A stretch of 64,000 nt of DNA from JBFXJF01 sp050175155 (GCA_050175155.1 JBFXJF010000011.1:8949-72948); one strand, 5' to 3'. Shown: positions 39,787 through 49,235, counted from the first letter of the stretch. The notes: generated by a model not told the origin, from the sequence alone. Program-made: numbers and translations.

Positions 39787-40905
39787 ATGCGAATTGGAAT
39801 ACCTAGAGAGATTAAAAATAATGAAAATCGTGTTGCAATTACTCCGGCTGGTGTAGAAATTTTATGTAGGACTGGGAACGAGGTATATATTGAAACTGGT
39901 GCAGGTTTTGGAAGCGGTTTTTTGGACAGTGATTATATACTTATAGGGGCAAAAGTTTTAGATACAGCTCAGGAAGTCTGGAATATTGCTGAGATGATTT
40001 TAAAGGTTAAAGAACCGCTTTCTGAAGAATTTAGATATTTCCATGAGGGATTAATTATTTTTACATTTTTACATTTAGCATTCGAACCAGAGTTGACAAA
40101 AGCATTAATAGATAGCAAGGTTACTGCAATTGCTTATGAAACAGTTCAGTTAGATAATAAGTTATTACCTTTACTTATTCCTATGAGTGAAGTGGCTGGT
40201 AGAATGTCAATTCAAATAGGTGCACAATTTTTAGAAAAACATTATGGTGGGAAGGGAATATTACTTGGCGGGGTACCGGGAGTTACTCCCTCAAACGTTG
40301 TAATAATTGGTGGAGGAATTGTTGGCACAAACGCAGCAAAGATGGCACTAGGATTAGGCGCTAACGTAAGCATAATTGATTTAAGCGCCGAAAGATTACG
40401 TTATTTGGATGATATTTTTCATGGGAATGTAAATACTATCATGTCAAATAATTATAATATTGCTAAAGAAGTAAAAAATGCGGATCTTTTAGTAGGGGCA
40501 GTATTAATTACAGGCGCTAGAGCACCTAAATTAGTAACCGAAGAAATGGTTAAAACTATGAGTGCAGGTTCTGTAATAGTTGACGTAGCAATTGATCAGG
40601 GAGGTTCTATAGAGACGATAGACAGAGTTACGACACATAGTGAGCCAACATATTTAAAACACGGAGTTATTCATTATGCAGTTGCAAATATACCTGGGGC
40701 AGTTGCAAGGACCTCAACAATAGCTTTAACTAATGTAACAATTCCTTATGTATTAGAAATTGCGAATAAAGGTTATAAAATGGCTGTTATAGAAAATAAA
40801 GCATTAGCAAGGGGAACGAATGTCTTGGAAGGTCATATTACTTATGAAGCAGTTGCAAAGAGTTTAAATATTCCCTTTACGGAATTGGAAAGTTTAATAG
40901 GCTAG
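39787..40905 (+). CDS. ald: Alanine dehydrogenase
   Basis: NAD-dependent interconversion of L-alanine and pyruvate + ammonia. The opening MRIGIPREIKNNENRVAITPAGVE, the substrate Lys in ILKVKEPLSEE, the catalytic His in FLHLAFEP, and the nucleotide loop VVIIGGGIVGTNAAKMALG are classic. 372 residues. TAGGAGG 9 bases before ATG. It is monocistronic by appearance and adds to the amino-acid catabolic capacity of this genome; in Bacillus Ald is needed for normal sporulation. Confidence 0.96.
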   Translation: MRIGIPREIKNNENRVAITPAGVEILCRTGNEVYIETGAGFGSGFLDSDYILIGAKVLDTAQEVWNIAEMILKVKEPLSEEFRYFHEGLIIFTFLHLAFEPELTKALIDSKVTAIAYETVQLDNKLLPLLIPMSEVAGRMSIQIGAQFLEKHYGGKGILLGGVPGVTPSNVVIIGGGIVGTNAAKMALGLGANVSIIDLSAERLRYLDDIFHGNVNTIMSNNYNIAKEVKNADLLVGAVLITGARAPKLVTEEMVKTMSAGSVIVDVAIDQGGSIETIDRVTTHSEPTYLKHGVIHYAVANIPGAVARTSTIALTNVTIPYVLEIANKGYKMAVIENKALARGTNVLEGHITYEAVAKSLNIPFTELESLIG

Positions 40906-41031
40906 GAATAAAATGTATATTTATTTTTTATTATCTATGAAGGATTTCGCCTAAACTAATAGAATAATTATCTAAATAACTTAGCGAAATAATCTGACTT
41001 GTAAAATAAAGTATAGGGTGTGTATTTTGGA

Positions 41032-41919
41032 ATGGAATTATTAATAGAAGAGTTTAATAACTATTTATTAGTAGAAAAAGGATTAGCCAAAAACACATTA
41101 GAATCCTATGAAAATGATTTACTTTTATACTGTTCATATCTTAAAAAGTGTGGATTTAGTTCTTTTAAAGATACAAGTCGTAGCCAAATAATTGAATATT
41201 TATTGGAATTAAGAGACAAGGGGAAAGCTACATCAACAATATCAAGGAATTTAGCTTCAATTAGGTCATTTTATCAATTTCTATTACGTGATCGATATAT
41301 TGATAAAGACCCTTCTCAAAATTTGGAATCACCAAAAATAGAGAAGAGGTTACCGAAAGTGTTATCCATTGTTCAAGTAGAGGAATTATTAGAGGCTCCA
41401 AATACTAGCACTGTTATAGGTAACCGCGATAAAGCAATGTTAGAATTGTTATATGCAACAGGAATAAGAGTTTCAGAATTAGTATCCTTAGATGTTAAAG
41501 ATGTTAATATGAATATGGGTTTAATAAAATGTATAGGTAAGGGTTCAAAAGAAAGAATAGTTCCTTTAGGGAGCCTAGCAATTAAAAGTATTTCTCAGTA
41601 TATTGACAAGGGATTACCTTTTCTTAAAAAAAATGTATCTGGGGATGCTCTCTTTTTAAATAATAGAGGTAAACGTTTAACACGTCAGGGCTTTTGGAGG
41701 ATTTTAAAAAAGTATTCTGCTTTAATATTAATAGATATAGATATTACTCCACATACCTTAAGACATTCATTTGCAACTCACCTATTGGAGAATGGTGCTG
41801 ATCTTAGATCGGTCCAAGAAATGTTGGGGCATGCCGATATTTCGACTACTCAGATATATACTCATCTTTCAAAAGCAAGATTGATGGAAGTTTATTTTAA
41901 GACACATCCGAGAGCATGA
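41032..41919 (+). CDS. xerD: Tyrosine recombinase XerD
   Basis: Site-specific recombinase that resolves chromosome dimers at dif with XerC/CodV. The N-terminal SAM-like domain (LLIEEFNNYLLVEKGLAKNTLESYENDL, in parts) is followed by the catalytic residues Arg146 (ATGIRVSEL), Lys170 (GKGSKERIVP), His241/Arg244 (PHTLRHSFATHLLENGADLR), His267 (MLGHADIST) and nucleophile Tyr276 (TQIYTHLS). 295 residues from ATG 41032. The GTG at 41020 would add four residues and overlaps the AGGGTG site. Linked to fur and deoB as in Bacillus, so XerD (RipX) rather than an integrase. Confidence 0.93.
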   Translation: MELLIEEFNNYLLVEKGLAKNTLESYENDLLLYCSYLKKCGFSSFKDTSRSQIIEYLLELRDKGKATSTISRNLASIRSFYQFLLRDRYIDKDPSQNLESPKIEKRLPKVLSIVQVEELLEAPNTSTVIGNRDKAMLELLYATGIRVSELVSLDVKDVNMNMGLIKCIGKGSKERIVPLGSLAIKSISQYIDKGLPFLKKNVSGDALFLNNRGKRLTRQGFWRILKKYSALILIDIDITPHTLRHSFATHLLENGADLRSVQEMLGHADISTTQIYTHLSKARLMEVYFKTHPRA

Positions 41920-42054
41920 AGGGTTAATAACTATTTTTTTATTTTAGTTGTCAGACATCAGTCAACTTATAAATCTAAGATATATGTAAAAGCTTTTTTA
42001 GGTAATAATAAAGGAAAGATTGTATAGATGTTAAAAAAAAAGGGGACATATAGA

Positions 42055-43230
42055 ATGAAATATAAAAGAATTTCTCTAATTGTATTAGATAGCTTAGGAA
42101 TAGGAGCTTTACCCGATGCGGGAAAATATGGAGATGAAGGAGCTAATACATTTAAACATATAGCCGAGAAAATGAATGGACTTAATATACCGAATATGGT
42201 GAATATGGGTCTAAATAATATATTTCCTATTAAAACTATACAAAAACAAAATAAGCCAATTGGAGCATATGGTAAGATGCAAGAAATGTCTCTAGGCAAA
42301 GATACAATGACCGGTCATTGGGAGATAATGGGGTTAAAAGTAGAAATTCCTTTTAAGACCTACCCAGAAGGATTCCCAAAAGAGTTAATTGAAACACTTG
42401 AGAAAAAAATTAATAGGAAAGTAATTGGTAATAAACCTGCATCGGGAATAGATATAATTAATGAATATGGCGAAGAACATATGAAAACTGGTGCTATTAT
42501 AGTATATACCTCTGCAGATAGTGTTCTACAGATAGCGACACACGAGGAAATAGTATTACTTGAAGAATTATATAGTATATGTGAAATTGCTAGAGAGCTA
42601 ACTTTAAATAAAGAACATTCCGTTGGTAGAGTGATAGCTAGACCTTTTGTAGGGATACCTGGTTCTTTTAAAAGAACTACAAATAGAAAAGATTATTCTG
42701 TAAAACCACCAGTTAAAACAGTAATGAATTCTTTAACTGAAAACGATTTTGATTCGATTTCAATCGGAAAAATTGCTGATATTTACGCGAATGAAGGCAT
42801 AACAAAGAAAATTAAAGTAATATCAAATATGGATGCTGTAGATAAATTGATTGAAGAATTAAAAAATGATTTCAATGGATTGATTTTTACGAATTTAGTT
42901 GATTTTGATATGCTTTATGGTCATCGACGTGATCCGTTAGGTTATGGTAAAGCTATCGAAGAATTTGATAAAAGGATTCCTGATATTATTGATCAAATGG
43001 GAGCGGATGATTTATTAATTTTAACAGCTGACCATGGAAATGATCCTACACATATAGGTACTGATCATACGAGAGAATACGTTCCTATATTAGTGTATAG
43101 TAAATTAATGACTGCTGGTGTTAATCTCGGGATTAGAGAAACTTTTGCTGATATAGGAGCAACAATTGCAGATAATTATGAAGTTCAAATGCCTAAATAC
43201 GGGGTAAGTTTCTTAAGCGAAATAAATTAG
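42055..43230 (+). CDS. deoB: Phosphopentomutase
   Basis: Converts (deoxy)ribose 1-phosphate to 5-phosphate. The alkaline-phosphatase-type metal sites are visible: ISLIVLDSLGIGALPDAGKYGDEGANTFKH (in parts), the phospho-acceptor Thr in LGKDTMTGHWEIMGL, and ILTADHGNDPTHIGTDHTRE. ATG at 42055 follows AAGGGGAC; 391 residues, the usual length. It pairs with pdp 22 bases downstream for nucleoside salvage, the drm-pupG/pdp pattern. Confidence 0.96.
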   Translation: MKYKRISLIVLDSLGIGALPDAGKYGDEGANTFKHIAEKMNGLNIPNMVNMGLNNIFPIKTIQKQNKPIGAYGKMQEMSLGKDTMTGHWEIMGLKVEIPFKTYPEGFPKELIETLEKKINRKVIGNKPASGIDIINEYGEEHMKTGAIIVYTSADSVLQIATHEEIVLLEELYSICEIARELTLNKEHSVGRVIARPFVGIPGSFKRTTNRKDYSVKPPVKTVMNSLTENDFDSISIGKIADIYANEGITKKIKVISNMDAVDKLIEELKNDFNGLIFTNLVDFDMLYGHRRDPLGYGKAIEEFDKRIPDIIDQMGADDLLILTADHGNDPTHIGTDHTREYVPILVYSKLMTAGVNLGIRETFADIGATIADNYEVQMPKYGVSFLSEIN

Positions 43231-43252
43231 ACTTAATTGGAGTGAATAAATA

Positions 43253-44578
43253 ATGCGAATGGTTGATCTTATTTATAAAAAACGTGAAGGAACAGAACTT
43301 ACGACAGAAGAGATTAATTATATTATTGATGGTTATAGCAGAGATTTAATACCAGATTATCAAATGTCAGCTTTCACAATGGCTGTATTTTTTAAAGGGA
43401 TGACTGAAATGGAAACAGCAGATTTAACTATGGCCATGGTTAAATCAGGAGATCAGATAGATCTTTCATCAATTAGCGGGAAGAAAGTAGATAAACACAG
43501 TACAGGGGGTGTTGGAGATACAACTACATTAGTACTTGGACCATTAGTAGCTGCTGCTGGTGTAACAGTTGCTAAAATGTCTGGTCGTGGCTTGGGGCAT
43601 ACTGGCGGAACTATTGATAAACTTGAATCAATACCAGGTTTTCATGTTGAAATTAGCAATCAAGATTTTATTAACCAAGTAAACGTTGTAAAACTAGCTG
43701 TTATAGGACAGTCTGCCAACCTAACTCCTGCTGACAAAAAATTATATGCTTTAAGGGACGTAACGTCGACAATAGATTCCATACCATTAATTGCTAGCTC
43801 AATTATGAGCAAGAAGATAGCATCTGGGGCTGAAGGAATAGTTTTAGATGTAAAAACAGGCGACGGAGCTTTTATGAAAACCGTAGATAAATCATTTGAA
43901 CTAGCAAAAGCAATGGTCGATATCGGAACTTTAACCAATAGGAACACTGTAGCGATAGTTAGTGATATGGATCAGCCATTGGGATTTGCTATAGGAAATT
44001 CTTTAGAAGTAAAAGAGGCTATAGACACTTTAAATGGAACTGGTCCTAAAGATTTAGAAGAATTGTGTTTAGTACTCGGTTCACATATGCTTGTGTTAGG
44101 GGAAAAAGCAAAAACAGCTAAAGAAGGATATCAAATATTAAAAGAAATTATTAAGTCGGGGAAAGCTATTGAAACACTCAAAAATTTTATTAGAGCACAA
44201 GGAGGTAATCCAGAGGTAGTTGATAATCCTGCTTTACTTCCTAAAGCATTAAAAAATATTGATATTTTGGCGATAGAAGAAGGATATGTTCATAAAATAG
44301 AAGCTGAAGAAATTGGTTATAGTGCCATGCTTTTAGGTGCAGGAAGAGCGACAAAGGAATCTAATATTGATTTAGCAGTAGGTATTGTCCTTCATAAAAA
44401 AATTGGTGATTATGTAAAATTAGGGGAGACTTTTGTAACCTTACATGTAAATAATGAAGATAATTTAGATGAAGTAATAAAAAATGTAATTAGTGCCTAC
44501 AAGATATCTAGTAGAAAAGCAGAACAAAGAAATTTAATATATGGAATGGTAACAAGGGATGGAATTAACAAATATTAA
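43253..44578 (+). CDS. pdp: Pyrimidine-nucleoside phosphorylase
   Basis: Phosphorolysis of uridine and thymidine (deoxy)nucleosides, giving pentose 1-phosphate for DeoB. The opening MRMVDLIYKKREGTELTTEE, the phosphate-binding VDKHSTGGVGDTTTLVLGPL, MSGRGLGHTGGTIDKLESIPGF and the C-terminal domain with GYVHKIEAEEIG are typical. 441 residues. Broad specificity is expected in Gram-positives. GGAG ribosome binding site. Ends in a terminator. Confidence 0.95.
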   Translation: MRMVDLIYKKREGTELTTEEINYIIDGYSRDLIPDYQMSAFTMAVFFKGMTEMETADLTMAMVKSGDQIDLSSISGKKVDKHSTGGVGDTTTLVLGPLVAAAGVTVAKMSGRGLGHTGGTIDKLESIPGFHVEISNQDFINQVNVVKLAVIGQSANLTPADKKLYALRDVTSTIDSIPLIASSIMSKKIASGAEGIVLDVKTGDGAFMKTVDKSFELAKAMVDIGTLTNRNTVAIVSDMDQPLGFAIGNSLEVKEAIDTLNGTGPKDLEELCLVLGSHMLVLGEKAKTAKEGYQILKEIIKSGKAIETLKNFIRAQGGNPEVVDNPALLPKALKNIDILAIEEGYVHKIEAEEIGYSAMLLGAGRATKESNIDLAVGIVLHKKIGDYVKLGETFVTLHVNNEDNLDEVIKNVISAYKISSRKAEQRNLIYGMVTRDGINKY

Positions 44579-44613
44579 TTTATAATTTTAAAGTATTTGT
44601 CTAAAATTAAGCC

Positions 44614-44650
44614 TAAAAAAAATGACTTCATAATTAGTCATTTTTTTATT
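44614..44650 (+). terminator. Terminator after pdp
   Basis: AAAAAATGACT (44616-44626) pairs with AGTCATTTTTT (44636-44646) across a 9-nt loop; the T-run continues to 44647. Confidence 0.85.
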
Positions 44651-44723
44651 TTGGAATATTTCCCATTAAAGTGAGAAGAATATATCAATATAATACATGC
44701 ATGAAAAAGGAGAGATATTAAAG

Positions 44724-45887
44724 ATGGTTAGAAAAAGCTTTCTATGCTTGTTTATAACAACATTATTATTATCTATGGTATTTGCGCCTGTAATTAATGC
44801 TACAGAAGTTGATTTGGCACCAAATGCAAAATCAGCGGTATTAATTGATCAAGACACTAATACAATTTTATTTGAAAAAAATAGCAACGAAAAATTATCA
44901 CCAGCAAGCCTAACTAAAATTATGACAATGTTATTAATCATGGAAGCTATAGACACTGGAAAAATAAATTATACCGATAAAGTAAGAGTTAGTGAATATG
45001 CTGCTTCTATGGGTGGATCGCAGATATTTCTTGAAGAAGGAGAGGAAATGTCTGTAGAGGATCTACTAAAAGGTATTGCAGTTGCTTCTGGGAACGATGC
45101 TTCTGTAGCTATGGCCGAATATATTGCTGGTTCTGAAGAAGTTTTTGTTAGTATGATGAACGACAGGGTTAAAGAGCTTGGTCTAACAAATACTCATTTT
45201 GTTAATTCGAATGGGTTACCTGTAAAGAATCATTATTCTACTGCACATGATATTGCTATTATGTCAAGGGAATTATTAAAACATGAAAATATAACAAAAT
45301 TTACTGGAGTTTACCAAGATTACTTAAGAAAAGATACTAGTGATCCTTTTTGGTTGGTTAACACGAATCGCTTAGTTAGATTTTATGATGGAGTAGACGG
45401 TTTAAAAACTGGATTTACAAGTGAAGCAATGTTTTGTTTATCTGCTACAGCTAAAAAAGATAAATTAAGAGTAACAGCCGTTGTATTGGGTGAACCTAAT
45501 ACAAAAACAAGAAGTAGTGATGTAACAAAATTACTTGATTATGCATTTAGTCAATATAAAAATGAGGTTTTATATGAGAAAAATCAACAAGTTGCTGATG
45601 TTAAAGTTGAAAAAGGAAAAACTGACAGTGTTTTGTTAATAACACCTAATCAAATTAGTTTGTTGATGAAAAAGGGTGAACAAAAAGAGGATTATGAGCA
45701 AACATTAATAATTAATAAAAACATTAATGCCCCTATTAAAAAAGGTGGTGTGCTTGGAGAGGTACAAACAATAAAAGATGATAAAATAGTTAATACATAT
45801 CCGATAGTTGCAGCAGATAATGTAGAGAAGGCAAACTTGTTCGATATGATAAAGGAAACAGCAAAAGGTCAATTGTTTATAAAATAA
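44724..45887 (+). CDS. dacF: D-alanyl-D-alanine carboxypeptidase DacF
   Basis: A penicillin-binding carboxypeptidase that trims stem peptides, here of the spore cortex. A signal peptide (SFLCLFITTLLLSMVFAPVINA) precedes the S11 domain: SxxK in PASLTKIMTM, SxN in AVASGNDAS and KTG in DGLKTGFTS. A C-terminal beta domain (PBP5_C) follows. ATG at 44724 with AAAGGAG; 387 residues. Located just before spoIIAA-AB-sigF, as dacF is in Bacillus, but separated from it by a terminator. Confidence 0.9.
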   Translation: MVRKSFLCLFITTLLLSMVFAPVINATEVDLAPNAKSAVLIDQDTNTILFEKNSNEKLSPASLTKIMTMLLIMEAIDTGKINYTDKVRVSEYAASMGGSQIFLEEGEEMSVEDLLKGIAVASGNDASVAMAEYIAGSEEVFVSMMNDRVKELGLTNTHFVNSNGLPVKNHYSTAHDIAIMSRELLKHENITKFTGVYQDYLRKDTSDPFWLVNTNRLVRFYDGVDGLKTGFTSEAMFCLSATAKKDKLRVTAVVLGEPNTKTRSSDVTKLLDYAFSQYKNEVLYEKNQQVADVKVEKGKTDSVLLITPNQISLLMKKGEQKEDYEQTLIINKNINAPIKKGGVLGEVQTIKDDKIVNTYPIVAADNVEKANLFDMIKETAKGQLFIK

Positions 45888-45898
45888 TATGATTTAGA

Positions 45899-45937
45899 CA
45901 TCGAGATTCTGCTTAATTGCAGTTTCTCGATTTTTTG
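45899..45937 (+). terminator. Terminator between dacF and the spoIIA operon
   Basis: ATCGAGA (45900-45906) pairs with TCTCGAT (45925-45931), with an inner CTGC/GCAG stem, then TTTTTTGTTTTG. It isolates spoIIA from dacF. Confidence 0.85.
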
Positions 45938-45956
45938 TTTTGTTAGAAAGAAATAA

Positions 45957-46023
45957 TTGTCGATATAACAAAGATACTATGTTCTTTTGTCGACAAGCAG
46001 GAAAAGAAAATAAAAGAAAGAAT
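45957..46023 (+). promoter_or_regulatory. Spo0A boxes and sigma-H promoter of the spoIIA operon
   Basis: TTGTCGAT (45957-45964) and the palindrome TTGTCGACAA (45987-45996) match the 0A box (TGTCGAA) core. Directly after them lies GCAGGAAAA (45997-46005), 11 bases, AAAGAAT (46017-46023), which fits the sigma-H consensus RNAGGAWWW-N11-RNNGAAT at every position. The arrangement equals the Spo0A~P/sigma-H control known for spoIIA in Bacillus. Confidence 0.8.
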
Positions 46024-46058
46024 TATACATTAATTAATGGTAGGAGGAGTGAAGTGGA

Positions 46059-46415
46059 TTGGATTTTAAAATTAAACTTAAAACTGTTAAAAAAGTATTA
46101 ATTGTAAAACTTGAAGGGGAACTCGATCACCATACATCAGAAATAGTTCGTAAAGAGATTGATGCAGAATTGAATAAAGGAATAGTAAATAATTTGTTAT
46201 TTAATTTAGAGAGAGTATCATTTATGGATAGTTCAGGATTAGGTATGCTCCTAGGAAGGTACAAAAAAATTCAATTATTAGATGGAGATGTAGCTATCTG
46301 TTGCATAGTTCCAACTGTATCTAAGATTTTTGAATTATCAGGTATTTTTAAAATTCTAACTATTTATAACTCAGAGGAAGAGGCAGTAAATGCATTAGGG
46401 GGGTGGAATAATTGA
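46059..46415 (+). CDS. spoIIAA: Anti-sigma-F factor antagonist SpoIIAA
   Basis: An STAS-domain protein that, when dephosphorylated, displaces SpoIIAB from SigF in the forespore. VLIVKLEGELDHHTSEIVRKEID and the phosphorylation site SFMDSSGLGMLLGRYK (Ser58) are characteristic. 118 residues; TTG start behind AGGAGG. The stop overlaps the spoIIAB start as TTGA. The phosphatase SpoIIE is not in the window. Confidence 0.96.
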   Translation: MDFKIKLKTVKKVLIVKLEGELDHHTSEIVRKEIDAELNKGIVNNLLFNLERVSFMDSSGLGMLLGRYKKIQLLDGDVAICCIVPTVSKIFELSGIFKILTIYNSEEEAVNALGGWNN

Positions 46416-46852
46416 GTAATAATTATATGAAGTTACAATTTCAAGCAAAATCAATTAACGAATCTTTTGCTAGGGTTGTTGTTGCGTCATTTATATCTCA
46501 ATTAGATCTTACTTTGGAGGATCTTAATGATTTTAAAACAGTAGTCTCTGAAGCTGTTACTAATTCAATAATACATGGTTATGAAGAAAATTCCGAAGGT
46601 ATTATTTTTATAGAAACTACCATTAAGGATGAGTTAGTTGAGTTATCAATCGAAGATAGTGGAAAAGGAATTGAAAATATTAATGAAGCTACTCAGGCAT
46701 TATTTACTACAAAACCAGAGTTAGAACGTTCAGGAATGGGCTTTACTATTATGGAAAATTTAATGGATGACATGTCAATAATCTCTGAGGTGGGTAAAGG
46801 AACAAAAGTAGTTTTAATAAAAAGAATTACCAAAAATAGTACTACAGGTTAG
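46412..46852 (+). CDS. spoIIAB: Anti-sigma-F factor / serine kinase SpoIIAB
   Basis: A GHKL-fold protein kinase that both holds SigF inactive and phosphorylates SpoIIAA. The ATP-binding N and G boxes are visible: VVSEAVTNSIIHGYEENSEG (Asn) and IEDSGKGIENI with ERSGMGFTIMENLMD. 146 residues. TTG start within the spoIIAA stop region and GGGGGGTGG upstream. Central switch of compartment-specific gene expression. Confidence 0.96.
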   Translation: MSNNYMKLQFQAKSINESFARVVVASFISQLDLTLEDLNDFKTVVSEAVTNSIIHGYEENSEGIIFIETTIKDELVELSIEDSGKGIENINEATQALFTTKPELERSGMGFTIMENLMDDMSIISEVGKGTKVVLIKRITKNSTTG

Positions 46853-46862
46853 GGGTGGTATA

Positions 46863-47615
46863 ATGGATAAGGATTTAAAAAATTACAACCATCCATACTT
46901 ATCTGATAGTGAAATTAAAGGACTTATTACAAAGAGTCAAAATGGTGATGAACTAGCAAGAGACAAAATAGTTAACTGTAATATCCGTTTAATCTGGTCT
47001 GTTGTTCAAAGATTTATGAATAGAGGGTATGAAGCAGATGACTTATTTCAGATTGGTGCTATAGGTCTTTTAAAAGCGGTAGATAAGTTTGATATGTCAT
47101 ATGATGTAAGGTTTTCCACATATGCTGTTCCTATGATTATTGGAGAAATTCAAAGGTTTATAAGAGACGATGGTACAGTTAAGGTAAGTAGGTCACTTAA
47201 GGAAACAGCAAATAAAGTAAGGAAAATAAAAGATGACCTATCAAAAACTTTATCTAGAATACCTACTATAAAAGAAATCGCAGACAAACTTGAAATATCA
47301 ACGGAAGAAGTCGTGTTTGCATTAGAGGCTAATAGGGCACCAACTTCAATACATGAAACGGTTTTCGAAAATGACGGTGATTCAATTACTTTAATGGATC
47401 AAATCTCTGATGAGTCACAAAATAAGTGGTTTGATAAAATAGCCTTGCAGGAGGCTATAAGAACACTTCATGATAGGGAAAGATTAATTGTCTATCTGCG
47501 ATATTTTAAAGATCTAACTCAATCTGAAGTGGCTGAACGTTTAGGGATATCCCAGGTACAGGTTTCAAGATTAGAAAAAAAAATACTGGAAAACATAAAG
47601 AACCAAATGGAATAG
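46863..47615 (+). CDS. sigF: RNA polymerase sigma-F factor
   Basis: First forespore-specific sigma factor. Region 2 shows NCNIRLIWSVVQRFMNRGYEADDLFQIGAIGLLKAVDKFD (in parts: GYEADDLFQIGAIGL, RFSTYAVPMIIGEIQRFIRD), region 3 the HTH around LSRIPTIKEIADKLEIS, and region 4 LTQSEVAERLGISQVQVSRLEKKIL. 250 residues. Eleven bases after spoIIAB. The 3' end contributes to a terminator. Confidence 0.96.
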   Translation: MDKDLKNYNHPYLSDSEIKGLITKSQNGDELARDKIVNCNIRLIWSVVQRFMNRGYEADDLFQIGAIGLLKAVDKFDMSYDVRFSTYAVPMIIGEIQRFIRDDGTVKVSRSLKETANKVRKIKDDLSKTLSRIPTIKEIADKLEISTEEVVFALEANRAPTSIHETVFENDGDSITLMDQISDESQNKWFDKIALQEAIRTLHDRERLIVYLRYFKDLTQSEVAERLGISQVQVSRLEKKILENIKNQME

Positions 47616-47640
47616 CCATTTGGTTCTTTATTTTGTTTAT
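47597..47640 (+). terminator. Terminator overlapping the sigF stop codon
   Basis: A perfect 14-bp stem (47597-47610 with 47616-47629; AACCAAATGG/CCATTTGGTT core) with a 5-nt loop, followed by ATTTTGTTTATTTT. It ends the spoIIA operon before spoVA. Confidence 0.9.
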
Positions 47641-47652
47641 TTTTTATTTTTT

Positions 47653-47682
47653 GTATTACTTCCGCAATGTTGATTCATACTA
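47653..47682 (+). promoter_or_regulatory. Candidate sigma-G promoter of the spoVA operon
   Basis: GTATT (47653-47657), 18 bases, CATACTA (47676-47682). This fits the sigma-G pattern (GNATR-N18-CATNMTA) except for one -35 base. It lies ~50 bases before spoVAC, a known sigma-G operon. Confidence 0.55.
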
Positions 47683-47730
47683 AAATAGAAAAATCAGATT
47701 AATACAGTAAATTATTTAGGGGGTTTGTAG

Positions 47731-48189
47731 GTGAAACAATTAACCGAAAATGAAAAAAAATATTTTCAAATGTCTAAATTATATAGACCAAAACCACCGA
47801 TAATTTTCAACTGCATAAAGGCTTTTCTTATTGGGGGATTTATATGTGTTATTGGTCAATTAATTCAAAATGTTTACATAAACTATTTTGGATTTTCGAA
47901 TGAACAAGCTGGGAGTCCAACTGTTGCTACTTTGATATTTATTGCAATCGTATTAACTGGTTTAGGAGTATACGATAAAATTGGTCAATTTGCAGGAGCT
48001 GGAACCGCTGTACCTGTAACTGGTTTTGCAAATTCAATTGCTTCAGCTGCAATTGAACATCGTTCGGAAGGGTTGGTTCTAGGGGTTGGTGGCAATATGT
48101 TTAAATTAGCTGGCTCTGTTATTGTATTTGGGACAGTCTCGGCTTTTGTAATAGGAATTATAAAAGAAATAATAAGTTTAATATCTTAA
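47731..48189 (+). CDS. spoVAC: Stage V sporulation protein AC
   Basis: A membrane protein of the SpoVA channel that moves calcium-dipicolinate into the forespore and out at germination. 152 residues with about four helices; RPKPPIIFNCIKAFLIGGFICVIGQ and GAGTAVPVTGFANSIASAAIEHRSEG (in parts) are family hallmarks. GTG start behind AGGGGG. First gene of the operon; spoVAA and spoVAB are absent, as is usual in Clostridia. Confidence 0.95.
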   Translation: MKQLTENEKKYFQMSKLYRPKPPIIFNCIKAFLIGGFICVIGQLIQNVYINYFGFSNEQAGSPTVATLIFIAIVLTGLGVYDKIGQFAGAGTAVPVTGFANSIASAAIEHRSEGLVLGVGGNMFKLAGSVIVFGTVSAFVIGIIKEIISLIS

Positions 48190-48222
48190 CATCGGGAATA
48201 ACTAATAGGAAGTGAATTAAAT

Positions 48223-49230
48223 TTGAAAAAAAACATTGGAAGAAGCTCGTGGGAGTTTTTTGACATAAGAATATTATCAAGTGCAGTTACTGTTGGACCA
48301 ATGGAAGGGCAGGGACCTCTAGCTAAGGATTTTGACATAATACATGATGATTTGTACTTAGGACAAAACACATGGGAAAAAGCAGAGCGTAAATTATTTG
48401 AAGAGGCTTTAGATATTTGTATTAATAAATCTGGGCTTACAAGTAATCAAATTAACCTTATGGTTGTGGGGGATTTGCTAAATCAACTTATTTCCGCTTC
48501 CTTTTCTGCTAAGTTTGAAGAGATACCATATTTAGGTGTTTACGGTGCCTGTTCGACATCAATGGAATCTCTATCAATAGCATCATCTCTTGTTGAAGGA
48601 GGATTTGCTGAGTATGTAATTGCAGGTTGTAGTAGTCATAATGCAACCGCAGAAAAACAATATAGGTATCCAACTGAGTATGGAGGTCAGAAACCACCCT
48701 ATTCTCAATATACTGTAACTGGTGCTGGCGCAGTTATAGTCGGGAAAGGAAATTTTGGACCAAAGGTAAGATATTCTACTATAGGAAAAGTTGTAGATAT
48801 GGGAATAATGGATCCCTTTGATATGGGATCGGCTATGGCTCCAGCGGCAGTTGATACAATGATTACCCATTTTAAAGATACTGGCAAAAATCCTAACTAT
48901 TATGATCTTATAGTTACAGGGGATTTAGGTTTAGTGGGTTCACAGATAGCAAAACAGTTACTAATTGAACAGGGATATGATTTGACCAACAATTATAATG
49001 ATTGCGGTTTAATGATTTATAATGAAAATCAACAAGTTTTTTCGGGTGGAAGTGGATGTGCTTGCAGTGCAGCAGTTACTTATGGTCACATTCTAAAAAA
49101 AATTAATAAAAAAGAATTAAATAAAGTTTTGGTAGTAGCAACGGGAGCATTATTAAGCCCTATTTCATACCAACAAGGAGAATCAATTCCCTGTATAGCA
49201 CATGCAGTAACGATAGAGAATGAGGTGTAA
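48223..49230 (+). CDS. spoVAD: Stage V sporulation protein AD
   Basis: The soluble dipicolinic-acid-binding subunit, with a thiolase-like fold. GPMEGQGPLAKDFDIIHDDLYLGQNTWEKAE (in parts), YLGVYGACSTSMESLSIAS and FSGGSGCACSAAVTYGHIL are typical. 335 residues; TTG start behind AGGAAGTG. Thiolase catalytic function is not expected in this family. Confidence 0.95.
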   Translation: MKKNIGRSSWEFFDIRILSSAVTVGPMEGQGPLAKDFDIIHDDLYLGQNTWEKAERKLFEEALDICINKSGLTSNQINLMVVGDLLNQLISASFSAKFEEIPYLGVYGACSTSMESLSIASSLVEGGFAEYVIAGCSSHNATAEKQYRYPTEYGGQKPPYSQYTVTGAGAVIVGKGNFGPKVRYSTIGKVVDMGIMDPFDMGSAMAPAAVDTMITHFKDTGKNPNYYDLIVTGDLGLVGSQIAKQLLIEQGYDLTNNYNDCGLMIYNENQQVFSGGSGCACSAAVTYGHILKKINKKELNKVLVVATGALLSPISYQQGESIPCIAHAVTIENEV

Positions 49231-49235
49231 TAAGT

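Noticed and set aside
40944..40989. Inverted TTCGC...GCGAA sequence between ald and xerD
   Set aside because: The stem is short and far apart (~30-nt loop) with no T-run; chance is likely.
44650..44723. Sigma-F or sigma-G promoter before dacF
   Set aside because: CAATATA is -10-like, but no -35 with acceptable spacing could be fixed.
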